Source of the DNA: Desulfuromonadales bacterium
GTDB taxonomy: Bacteria > Desulfobacterota > Desulfuromonadia > Desulfuromonadales > BM103
Assembly (NCBI GenBank): GCA_030640215.1
Contig: DAOWJU010000050.1
Location: 1-15,837, forward strand
Length of the DNA stretch: 15,837 nucleotides
Reading direction: 5' to 3'
Both the position numbers and the translations under genes were made by a program. Each line of letters opens with the position of its first letter. The stretch's first letter is position 1. Positions 7,224 through 13,597 of this stretch are shown here, one piece after another. Under the pieces are notes generated by a model. That model worked only from the letters and a program-made list of their open reading frames with translations, ran no database searches and was not told the DNA's origin.

Positions 7224-8168
7224 ATGGATATTTATATGGAAACGCGCTATCTCAATACTCTGATCGCTTCTGTCGAAGCTGGAACCTTCTCCAGGGCTGC
7301 GGAATTGCTACATATTACTCAGTCTGCCGTGTCGCAGCGGATCAAGTTCCTGGAGGAGCATTTCGGTCAACAATTGCTTGATCGCTCTGGACAGCGGCTG
7401 GCATTGACCCCTTCTGGCAAGATTGTTTTTGACAAAGCAAGAGACATCCTCGACAAAGAGAAAGAATTGCTGAATTGTCTGCAGGATTCTGCCGCGCAGA
7501 AACGGCTTTCCCTCTGTTGTACGCCAACCTTTGGCATGGCTTACATGCCCCAGGTTTTAAGTGCTTTTTTGCGGGTTCATTCTGACCTGAGTGATCTCAA
7601 ATTCATTTTTCTGCAACCGGAAGAAGCCTTGCGCGGCCTGCGCGATGAGGAATTTGACCTGGCCGTGATCGAGCATCGGTTGGATCTTGATTTCACCGGC
7701 TTTGATCGCTTCTCCATGCCCGATGATGAAATGCTGGTGGTCTCCTCCGCTTCGGCGGCTTTGTCGAATGTTGATGGTGTCGTCCAACTCGCCGACCTGG
7801 AGAACGTCAGACTCTTTGCCCGTCGAGACGGCTGCAGTTCCAAAGAATTGCTGCGCAAGAACCTGGTGGCGTGTGGTTTTGACTTCAGTAACTTTGACGG
7901 AATCATTGTCTCCGATGATCTGCACTTTACGATTCAGTCGGTTCTGGAAGGGGACGGGATTGCCTATCTATCGCGAGCCCTGGTCAGTAGCTACCTGGCT
8001 TCTGGGAAGCTCGTTGGTTTACGTGTCGCTGGTTTTGAGCATCGTCGTGGACGTAGCGTGGCGATCCTTCCACAAAGAAGTGATGACGTTCTCTTGAAAG
8101 AACTGCTTGAGATCCTTTTTGAGGTGGTCTCGCCTTTCTGGCGGCCACAGCTGGTAAATGATGCTTAG
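7224..8168 (+). CDS. LysR-type transcriptional regulator
   Basis: A 314-residue LysR-family regulator of usual length. The N-terminal winged helix-turn-helix is clear: FSRAAELLHITQSAVSQRIK (about residues 22-41), followed by the linker helix. The remaining 200 or so residues form the periplasmic-binding-protein-like effector domain, with typical phrases such as EEFDLAVIEH and GDGIAYLSRALV. The ligand cannot be read from sequence. Two starts compete: ATG at 7224 and ATG at 7236. The second gives METRYLNTLI, the normal LysR opening, and has a weak GGA 7 bases upstream; neither has a strong ribosome-binding site. It is divergent from the decaheme/barrel operon, a classic placement for a LysR regulator and its target, and is followed by a carbonic anhydrase gene. 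Either neighbour, or itself, may be the target. Confidence 0.92.
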   Translation: MDIYMETRYLNTLIASVEAGTFSRAAELLHITQSAVSQRIKFLEEHFGQQLLDRSGQRLALTPSGKIVFDKARDILDKEKELLNCLQDSAAQKRLSLCCTPTFGMAYMPQVLSAFLRVHSDLSDLKFIFLQPEEALRGLRDEEFDLAVIEHRLDLDFTGFDRFSMPDDEMLVVSSASAALSNVDGVVQLADLENVRLFARRDGCSSKELLRKNLVACGFDFSNFDGIIVSDDLHFTIQSVLEGDGIAYLSRALVSSYLASGKLVGLRVAGFEHRRGRSVAILPQRSDDVLLKELLEILFEVVSPFWRPQLVNDA

Positions 8169-8195
8169 GTTGTTTGCTGTTGATTCGCTGATCTG

Positions 8196-8224
8196 TTGAA
8201 ATCGTAGCCACGATCACCTATAAA
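8196..8224 (+). promoter_or_regulatory. Sigma-70-type promoter for the carbonic anhydrase gene
   Basis: TTGAAA (8196-8201), a 17-base spacer and TATAAA (8219-8224) match the vegetative consensus at five of six positions each. Transcription would start near 8231, giving a leader of about 20 bases before the ATG at 8251. The -10 box lies inside the loop of the terminator-like hairpin at 8212-8230. Confidence 0.65.
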
Positions 8225-8237
8225 GTGGTCTTTTTTT
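8212..8237 (+). terminator. Terminator-like hairpin with T7 tract after the LysR gene
   Basis: GATCAC pairs with GTGGTC (6 pairs including one G-T) around a 7-base loop and is followed directly by seven T residues. It lies about 45 bases after the LysR stop and ends 13 bases before the carbonic anhydrase ATG. It probably ends LysR transcripts. The stem is short, so efficiency may be modest. Confidence 0.6.
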
Positions 8238-8250
8238 ATGATGAGGGTTT

Positions 8251-8880
8251 ATGGATAAGCTGTTTAAAGGTGTTGCCAAGTTTCGTCAGGATGATTTTGA
8301 GGCGCACAAAGAACTTTTTCAGTCTTTAGGCCGAGATCAGAAACCTCATACCCTTTTTATCGGCTGTGCTGATTCGCGAGTGGTTCCTGATATGATTACT
8401 CGTACCATGCCTGGTGAACTCTTTACCGTCCGCAACATCGCCAATATCGTACCTCCCTATCGAAATACGGCAGAATATGCTGGGACGACATCTTCCATTG
8501 AATATGCTGTGCTGTCGCTTGAGGTGGAAAATATTGTTGTGTGTGGGCACTCCAATTGTGGTGGTTGCGCGGCTATGAATCAGTCGCCAGAAGAGTTGGC
8601 CCATCTGCCTAATGTCAGACGTTGGCTGGAGATATCCAGAGAAGTGAGGGGGCGAGTCGATCGGCAGATGGATGACGAGCATCCCAAAAAACGCGAATGG
8701 TTGACCGAGCAGATCAACATTCTTGTGCAGATGCGTAACCTGTTGACCTATCCTTACGTTCGAGAGCGCTATCAGCAGGGAAGTTTGAAGATATATGGCT
8801 GGTACTACATTATTGAGACGGGAGAAATTTTCAATTTTAATGATCAGACGGAAACTTTTGAGTTGGTGACCGGACCTTAG
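8251..8880 (+). CDS. Beta-class carbonic anhydrase
   Basis: A 209-residue beta-carbonic anhydrase, a zinc enzyme that interconverts CO2 and bicarbonate. The active site is complete: C39, D41 and R43 in GCADSR, then H100 and C103 in CGHSNCGG. RNIANIVPPY and the SSIEYAV helix are also typical. No signal peptide is seen, so it should be cytoplasmic. It resembles the CynT subgroup more than E. coli Can by motif wording, and a LysR gene lies upstream as in the cyn locus, but no cyanase gene is present, so no symbol is given. The ATG at 8251 follows GAGGG by only 3 bases, a short spacing. A promoter just upstream suggests transcription separate from LysR. In an anaerobe it may supply bicarbonate for carboxylases or help pH balance; this is inference. 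Confidence 0.94.
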   Translation: MDKLFKGVAKFRQDDFEAHKELFQSLGRDQKPHTLFIGCADSRVVPDMITRTMPGELFTVRNIANIVPPYRNTAEYAGTTSSIEYAVLSLEVENIVVCGHSNCGGCAAMNQSPEELAHLPNVRRWLEISREVRGRVDRQMDDEHPKKREWLTEQINILVQMRNLLTYPYVRERYQQGSLKIYGWYYIIETGEIFNFNDQTETFELVTGP

Positions 8881-8922
8881 TAGCCAGCTTATTGATTGTC
8901 CGACAGACTGCTAGCCGCTTGG

Positions 8923-9231
8923 TTAGTCCTGTTCCGACTCATCCTTGCCGCCCCATACAGGGTCCCAGCCGAATTGTCGACGTAGACGTTCCTCAGGCAC
9001 CTGCTCCAGGAACTCCTCCTCGGCAAAACAGTAGCGGTAACTCTCACAGTAGGCAGTCAGGATCTCGTAGGCGGAATTAATCGTGCGGATCATCTCTGCG
9101 TCAGGGTTGCTGCCCTGGTCAGGGTGGTGGTTTTTGACCAGTTCTCGCTGGCGAGCCTTGATCTGGCCAAAGGTCGCTCGTTCTCCCAGGCCGAACACTT
9201 CAATCACCTCTCTAAACTCCCGGTAGGTCAT
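8923..9231 (-). CDS. Small J-domain (DnaJ-like) protein
   Basis: A 102-residue protein that is mostly a single J domain. The HPD tripeptide that stimulates DnaK ATPase is in KNHHPDQG (HPD at residues 36-38), preceded by the basic helix RQRELVKN and followed by a helix with INSAYEIL. The C-terminal 40 residues are acidic and aromatic and carry no zinc-finger or substrate-binding domain, so this is a J-domain-only co-chaperone rather than DnaJ itself. The ATG at 9229-9231 has an AAGGAG site 7 bases upstream. It is convergent with the carbonic anhydrase gene (43 bases between the stop codons) and divergent from the aminotransferase gene. Its client is unknown. Confidence 0.85.
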   Translation of the reverse strand: MTYREFREVIEVFGLGERATFGQIKARQRELVKNHHPDQGSNPDAEMIRTINSAYEILTAYCESYRYCFAEEEFLEQVPEERLRRQFGWDPVWGGKDESEQD

Positions 9232-9331
9232 TGCTCACTCCTTAAATAAGTTACTTCTCTATCGCACAAGTTGAACTAGGAGTGCAAGTCCTCTGGCAGC
9301 TTAAGATCTTGCCTAAAGACTCTTCAATATG

Positions 9332-9360
9332 TTAGTAATCCAAGTTTGAAAGCTTATAAA
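9332..9360 (+). promoter_or_regulatory. Possible promoter for the aminotransferase gene
   Basis: TATAAA at 9355-9360 matches five of six -10 bases. TTAGTA, 17 bases upstream at 9332-9337, is a poor -35 box. Transcription from it would give a leader of about 25 bases including the AGGGAGG ribosome-binding site. Confidence 0.35.
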
Positions 9361-9391
9361 AGGCAGCACTTATAGGGAGGGTTTCAAGTAC

Positions 9392-10459
9392 ATGGACCTG
9401 CATATTCTACCTCTGGAAAAGTTCAAGCCGCGTATCAACGATGAGAGCGAATTGACCTTCGGCAAGCAGTTCACCGATCGTATGTTCGTCATGAGTTATA
9501 AGGCCGGACAGGGGTGGCATGATGCGCGCGTCCAGCCATACCAGCCTTTCTCTCTCGATCCTGCCGCGATGGTGTTGCACTATGCCCAGGAAATATTTGA
9601 AGGGCTCAAGGCTTTCCGGCGTCCGGATGGGCAGATTGCGCTCTTTCGGCCGATAGATAATTTCCGCCGTTTCAATCACAGCGCCCGGCGTATGTGCATG
9701 CCCGAAGTTGATGAAGACTTTATGCTGCACGCCCTGAAAGAGTTGATTCGGCTCGAGTCCGACTGGGTGCCGCGTAGTGAGGGCACCAGCCTTTATATTC
9801 GGCCAGCTATGATTGCTTCTGAGCCGATGTTAGGTGTGCGTCCCGCTGAGGAATATCTCTGCTACATTATCGTCTGCCCGGTGGGTGCTTATTACAAGGG
9901 TGGTCTGGCTCCGGTCAAGATCTGGATCTCTGATCACTATGTGCGGGCCGCTGATGGTGGTACCGGTGAAGTTAAAACCGGTGGCAACTATGCCGCGAGT
10001 TTGTACGCAGCGCGCGAGGCGGCAGAGAAGGGCTATGATCAAGTCCTCTGGCTCGATGCAAAAGAGAGGAAGTATGTCGAGGAAGTCGGCAGTATGAATC
10101 TTTGCTTTGTCTGCGATGGCAAGCTGGTGACCTCGCCGTTGCACGGTACGATTCTGGATGGCATCACTCGCCGGTCGGTTCTTGAACTGGCTCGGTACAA
10201 CGGCCTGGCTGTTGAAGAACGGGCCTTGTCGGTTGACGAGATCTTTGCCGGGGTGGAAGACGGTAGTATTACGGAAGCTTTTGGTACCGGTACGGCTGTG
10301 GTGATTTCGCCTGTTGGACAATTTACCTATCAGGACCGCACGGTGGTCATCGGCGATGGTAAAACGACAGGCAAAGTGACGCAGGAGTTATACGACACCC
10401 TGACAGGCATCCAGTATGGCCACTTGCCTGATCCCCATGGATGGGTTGACCTGCTGTAA
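9392..10459 (+). CDS. ilvE: Branched-chain amino acid aminotransferase
   Basis: A 355-residue PLP-dependent class IV aminotransferase. It transfers amino groups between glutamate and the keto acids of leucine, isoleucine and valine, in the cytoplasm. The PLP lysine is K195 in GEVKTGGNYAAS, the hallmark of the larger, eukaryote-like BCAT subgroup. Other family blocks are YAQEIFEGLKAFR (64-76), LYIRPAMIAS, EEVGSMNLCFV and a C-terminal GTGTAVVISPVG. Length is normal and the frame intact. The ATG at 9392 has AGGGAGG about 10 bases upstream. It stands alone, with its own terminator, and its glutamate partner links it loosely to the glutamate synthase genes that follow. D-amino acid and aminodeoxychorismate enzymes of the same fold are shorter, so they are unlikely. 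Confidence 0.95.
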   Translation: MDLHILPLEKFKPRINDESELTFGKQFTDRMFVMSYKAGQGWHDARVQPYQPFSLDPAAMVLHYAQEIFEGLKAFRRPDGQIALFRPIDNFRRFNHSARRMCMPEVDEDFMLHALKELIRLESDWVPRSEGTSLYIRPAMIASEPMLGVRPAEEYLCYIIVCPVGAYYKGGLAPVKIWISDHYVRAADGGTGEVKTGGNYAASLYAAREAAEKGYDQVLWLDAKERKYVEEVGSMNLCFVCDGKLVTSPLHGTILDGITRRSVLELARYNGLAVEERALSVDEIFAGVEDGSITEAFGTGTAVVISPVGQFTYQDRTVVIGDGKTTGKVTQELYDTLTGIQYGHLPDPHGWVDLL

Positions 10460-10484
10460 TTTGTTCTGAATAACTAAATGCATG

Positions 10485-10526
10485 AAAGCGCTTCCTGTAT
10501 AATGATGCAGGAAGCGTTTTGTGTTT
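10485..10526 (+). terminator. Intrinsic terminator of the aminotransferase gene
   Basis: CGCTTCCTGTAT pairs with ATGCAGGAAGCG (12 pairs, one G-T) around the loop AATG, and flanking A and T residues extend the stem. TTTTGTGTTT follows. It begins about 25 bases after the stop codon. Confidence 0.92.
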
Positions 10527-10531
10527 AACGG

Positions 10532-10548
10532 CTACTCACATTGAGTAG
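10532..10548. repeat. Perfect 7-bp inverted repeat, possible enhancer-type operator
   Basis: CTACTCA and TGAGTAG flank the three bases CAT. The site lies about 140 bases upstream of the -24 element of the sigma-54 promoter, a usual distance for an enhancer-binding activator. It lacks a T tract and follows a better terminator, so it is not needed as a terminator. Assignment to any given activator is not possible by eye. Confidence 0.4.
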
Positions 10549-10688
10549 AAATATACTTTTTGTGCTGGCATGACTCCTGTAAAAGATTATTCCTAGTGTT
10601 CCTGTAGGGTTTATCTCCCCATTTAAAATTTAACTATCTCAATAGCTTACATTGGTAGAGTGACTGTTTGTTCGCTGTCGGCAATATG

Positions 10689-10704
10689 TGGCATGCCGTT
10701 TGCT
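10689..10704 (+). promoter_or_regulatory. Sigma-54 (RpoN) promoter of the glutamate synthase genes
   Basis: TGGCATGCCGTTTGCT fits TGGCAC-N5-TTGCW with one mismatch. The invariant GG (10690-10691) and GC (10702-10703) are separated by exactly 10 bases. Transcription would start near 10715, giving a leader of about 60 bases. Sigma-54 control of ammonium assimilation genes is established in many proteobacteria, including Geobacter. Confidence 0.78.
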
Positions 10705-10774
10705 CTCTAGATACGACCGCGTTGCTTCAATTTGTGCGCGAAGTTCATGTGAATGATTTCCAGGAGGTGTTCTT

Positions 10775-11881
10775 ATGTGCCGAATTGGTGCAATTAAAAG
10801 CTCAAATTATGTTCATCCCAGCCAGGCGCTGAAGTTGATGGAGTCACAGCAGAAAGGTCATGACAATTCTGGCTTTGCTATGGTCATGCACGACCTCGGC
10901 GGCATTTTCGAAAATTACAAGCATCTGCCGACGCTCTCCATGGCTTGCACCGATGAAGGCCTGAAGCTCGCTGAAGATATAATGCACGAAGCGGGTTTCC
11001 AGCGTGTCATGCAGTGGGTTCCAGAAACCGATCCACAGCCAGGTCTGGATATTCATGCCATGCCGAATTACGTCTTTGAGACCTTCGATTACCCTCGTTA
11101 TTTCCGTAATGGTGAGCAACAGGAAAAAGAAGAACTGCTTCTTGATATGCGCCTCAAACTGCGCAAGGCACTGGAAGAGAATGAACAGGGTTTTGTCTAT
11201 TCCTTCTGGCCTGATGTGGTCACGCTCAAGGAGATCGGCGATCCAAGGGATATCGGTACCTACTTCAAGCTCTGGACTCCGGATGATAAATTCACCGCCA
11301 AGGTGATTACCGCCCAGTGTCGTCAGAACACCAACTACGATATTGTCCGTTATGCAGCACATCCCTTCTTCATGCAGGGCTATACGGCCCTGGCCAATGG
11401 CGAAAATACCTTTTACCTGAAAAACGTTGAAGCTCAACGCAAGCTGCATCGTGGTTACATCGGCTTCGAATCCGACTCCCAGTGTTTCCTCTACACGCTG
11501 CATTATGTGCACCGCGAGTTGCGTTGGCCACTGCGTTATTACAAGCATGTGGTCACGCCACTGCCTTTCGATGACATCGAACGGCGCGAGGACAAGGAAC
11601 AGCTGTTGGCGTTGCGCCAGTCGCTTGCTCATCTGGAGATTAACGGTCCCAACACCATCATTGGCGTACTCCCCGATTTCACCATGTTCACCTGCTGCGA
11701 TGCCAAGAAACTGCGTCCTGTGGTTATCGGTCGTACTGATGACACGGTGGTTATCTCTTCCGAAGTCTGCGGCATCAACGATATCCTGCCCGATCGCGAC
11801 TGGGAAACTGACATCTATCCTCACGAGCGTGAGATTGTGGCTATTGACAACAATCTGGAGGTGCAGCGATGGAGACAATGA
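10775..11881 (+). CDS. Glutamate synthase, class II glutamine amidotransferase subunit
   Basis: A 368-residue stand-alone glutaminase subunit of a split glutamate synthase. It releases ammonia from glutamine, which the FMN subunit adds to 2-oxoglutarate. The protein starts MCRIGAI, so after removal of Met the nucleophilic Cys2 becomes the N-terminal residue, as needed for class II amidotransferases. Other expected pieces are KGHDNSGFAMV (about residues 28-38), the NGE turn in ALANGENTFY, and SDSQ further on. In ordinary bacterial GltB this domain is fused to the synthase; here it is separate, as in archaeal-type enzymes. The ATG at 10775 has a strong AGGAGGT site. Its TGA overlaps the next gene by 13 bases, so translation is coupled. 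GltA-like naming is used in some annotations but conflicts with citrate synthase, so no symbol is given. Confidence 0.9.
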   Translation: MCRIGAIKSSNYVHPSQALKLMESQQKGHDNSGFAMVMHDLGGIFENYKHLPTLSMACTDEGLKLAEDIMHEAGFQRVMQWVPETDPQPGLDIHAMPNYVFETFDYPRYFRNGEQQEKEELLLDMRLKLRKALEENEQGFVYSFWPDVVTLKEIGDPRDIGTYFKLWTPDDKFTAKVITAQCRQNTNYDIVRYAAHPFFMQGYTALANGENTFYLKNVEAQRKLHRGYIGFESDSQCFLYTLHYVHRELRWPLRYYKHVVTPLPFDDIERREDKEQLLALRQSLAHLEINGPNTIIGVLPDFTMFTCCDAKKLRPVVIGRTDDTVVISSEVCGINDILPDRDWETDIYPHEREIVAIDNNLEVQRWRQ

Positions 11882-13512
11882 GAGTCCAGAGTGTCACACC
11901 GAATGACATGCCCTGGAAAATCAAATACGACGCCAGTCGCTGTACCCTCTGCGGTTCCTGTGTCGCAGCATGTTCTTTTCGCGCCATTGAATGCAAGGTA
12001 GAACGCCGTCGTATGGTTTTCTCCGAAGGAGAACTGCCTGATCCACAGCAACGCTTCTCGGCTGTGCCGGTTATTCGACAAGTGAAAGACATCCAGCACT
12101 ATTGTCGTGGTTGTGGAATTTGCGAAAAAGTTTGTCCCAATGACGCTATATCCCCAGAGCGTAATCAAGATACCAGGCATCCGATCATCACCCGCTGCCT
12201 CGGTGGAGATTCGATTAAACGTGGTGGTCGCAAGAACCTTGAATCGTCGGTACGGACCCTCGATAAGCTGCGCATCGGTCGTATCTCGCAGATGACCGAC
12301 CCGAGCCTCGACGCTCAACGTCATTCTTTCGACATGCTTGCACCTTTCGGTCGTATTCTGCCGGCCGAGACTCTGCCATTCAGCGTTGATAACAATGATA
12401 ACCTGCAGGTCGAAGACAGCATGCCACCGGTGCGCTGGATCTACCCGGTTGTGATTGGTGATATGTCGATTGGCGCACTCTCGTGGCGGATGTGGGAAGC
12501 AGTCGCCATGGCTGTTGCCTATCTCAATGAAGAGTGCGGCATGCCGGTGCGTATGTGTTCCGGAGAAGGTGGCGTTCCGGTTCGCCTGCTCAAAAGTAAA
12601 TATCTCAAATATATGATCCTGCAGATCGCTTCCGGGCACTTTGGCTGGAACCGGATCGCCAAAGCAATGCCGTACATGGTCGAAGATCCGGCCGGTATTC
12701 TGATCAAAATTGGCCAGGGCGCCAAGCCCGGCGATGGTGGCCTGTTGCAAGCTGGCAAGGTTGCCGAGCATATTCAGGCCATCCGTGGCGTACCCAAGGC
12801 CGACCTGCTTTCACCACCGAACCACCAGGGTCTCTATTCCATCGAAGAGAGTGTGCAGAAAATGTTCCTCTCCTTCAACGCGGCCTTTAAATTCCGGGTA
12901 CCGGTGGCGATCAAGGTCGCTGCTTCGGCAACCTCGGTCAGCGTTTTCAATAACCTGGTGCGTGACCCCTACAATATCGTCGGTGGCTTCTTCCTTGACG
13001 GTATCGACGGTGGAACCGGTGCGGCCCATGAGGTCTCTCTCGATCATACCGGTCACCCGATCGTTTCCAAACTGCGCGATTGCTATCAGGCCGCGACCGC
13101 CCAGGGTCGTCAGGGCCAGATTCCACTCTGGGCCGCTGGCGGCCTCGGCAAGACCGGCGACCTGGCTGCAGACGCCTTCAAGATGATGTGTCTCGGTGCC
13201 AACGGCGTCTTTACCGGCAAGCTGATTTTGCAGATGGCCGGTTGTGTCGGTAACGACATGGGGCGTTGCAATGCTTGCAACACGGGCCTCTGTCCCGTCG
13301 GTATTACCACCCAGGAATCGGCGTTGGTCCACCGCCTTGATGTTGATCGTGTCGCTCAGAACATTGTCAATTACTTCCTGGCCATGGACACCGAGTTCAA
13401 GAAACTGATGGCTCCGATCGGTAACTCGTCGTTACCGGTAGGTCGCTCCGATGCGCTTATCTCCACTGACAGGGCTGTTGCTGACCGCTTGGATATTCAG
13501 TACGTATGTTAA
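11869..13512 (+). CDS. gltB: Glutamate synthase, FMN/Fe-S synthase subunit with N-terminal ferredoxin domain
   Basis: A 547-residue subunit equal to the central synthase domain of GltB, with an added N-terminal 2[4Fe-4S] ferredoxin domain. The ferredoxin clusters are C25-x2-C28-x2-C31-x3-C35 and C79-x2-C82-x2-C85-x3-C89. The TIM-barrel FMN domain shows SGEGG, IKIGQGAKPGDGG and DGIDGGTGAAH, where glutamate is made from 2-oxoglutarate and ammonia. The internal Fe-S site is C467, C470 and C475 in RCNACNTGLCPVGI, spaced differently from the C-x5-C-x4-C of classical GltB. The ATG at 11869 has GGAGG about 7 bases upstream and overlaps the previous stop. A second ATG at 11878 is possible and would remove three residues. 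The ferredoxin domain suggests electrons pass from the downstream oxidoreductase subunit or directly from ferredoxin. Confidence 0.95.
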   Translation: METMRVQSVTPNDMPWKIKYDASRCTLCGSCVAACSFRAIECKVERRRMVFSEGELPDPQQRFSAVPVIRQVKDIQHYCRGCGICEKVCPNDAISPERNQDTRHPIITRCLGGDSIKRGGRKNLESSVRTLDKLRIGRISQMTDPSLDAQRHSFDMLAPFGRILPAETLPFSVDNNDNLQVEDSMPPVRWIYPVVIGDMSIGALSWRMWEAVAMAVAYLNEECGMPVRMCSGEGGVPVRLLKSKYLKYMILQIASGHFGWNRIAKAMPYMVEDPAGILIKIGQGAKPGDGGLLQAGKVAEHIQAIRGVPKADLLSPPNHQGLYSIEESVQKMFLSFNAAFKFRVPVAIKVAASATSVSVFNNLVRDPYNIVGGFFLDGIDGGTGAAHEVSLDHTGHPIVSKLRDCYQAATAQGRQGQIPLWAAGGLGKTGDLAADAFKMMCLGANGVFTGKLILQMAGCVGNDMGRCNACNTGLCPVGITTQESALVHRLDVDRVAQNIVNYFLAMDTEFKKLMAPIGNSSLPVGRSDALISTDRAVADRLDIQYVC

Positions 13513-13516
13513 AACC

Positions 13517-13585
13517 GTGAGGTGTAAGGGGTGAGGAGAGAAGCGTAACGGCATTTCTCCTCCCTCCTCACCCTTCACTCCTCAC
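13517..13585. repeat. Long imperfect inverted repeat between the second and third glutamate synthase genes
   Basis: A purine-rich arm made of GTGAGG and GGGTGAGGAG units (13517-13542) is mirrored by a pyrimidine-rich arm (13555-13585) ending CTCCTCAC. The two can fold into a long imperfect hairpin that fills almost the whole 85-base spacer. No T tract follows. The GTGAGG/GGTGAGGAG units resemble dispersed intergenic repeats rather than a normal terminator. Confidence 0.7.
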
Positions 13586-13597
13586 ATGGAGTAAAGC

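Larger units (their letters stand above)
10527..10774 (+). promoter_or_regulatory. Regulatory spacer upstream of the glutamate synthase cluster
   Basis: After the preceding terminator this stretch holds no gene. It contains a perfect palindromic site at 10532-10548, a weaker related CTAT-ATAG inverted repeat near 10634, a sigma-54-type promoter at 10689-10704 and a strong AGGAGGT ribosome-binding site at 10762-10768. The AT-rich segment between the palindrome and the promoter could take a bend-inducing protein such as IHF; no specific site was identified. Confidence 0.5.

Noticed and set aside
8911..8926. Hairpin CTAGCC-GCTT-GGTTAG between the convergent carbonic anhydrase and J-domain genes
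   Set aside because: The stem is only six pairs, has no T tract on either strand and overlaps the J-domain stop codon, so it is not a credible terminator.
10556..10571. TGGCATGACTCCTGTA as a second sigma-54 promoter
   Set aside because: The -24 half is fair but the -12 half lacks the required GC at the right spacing.
10844..11878. Minus-strand open frame of 344 codons
   Set aside because: It mirrors the glutamine amidotransferase gene, which has a strong ribosome-binding site and clear family motifs.
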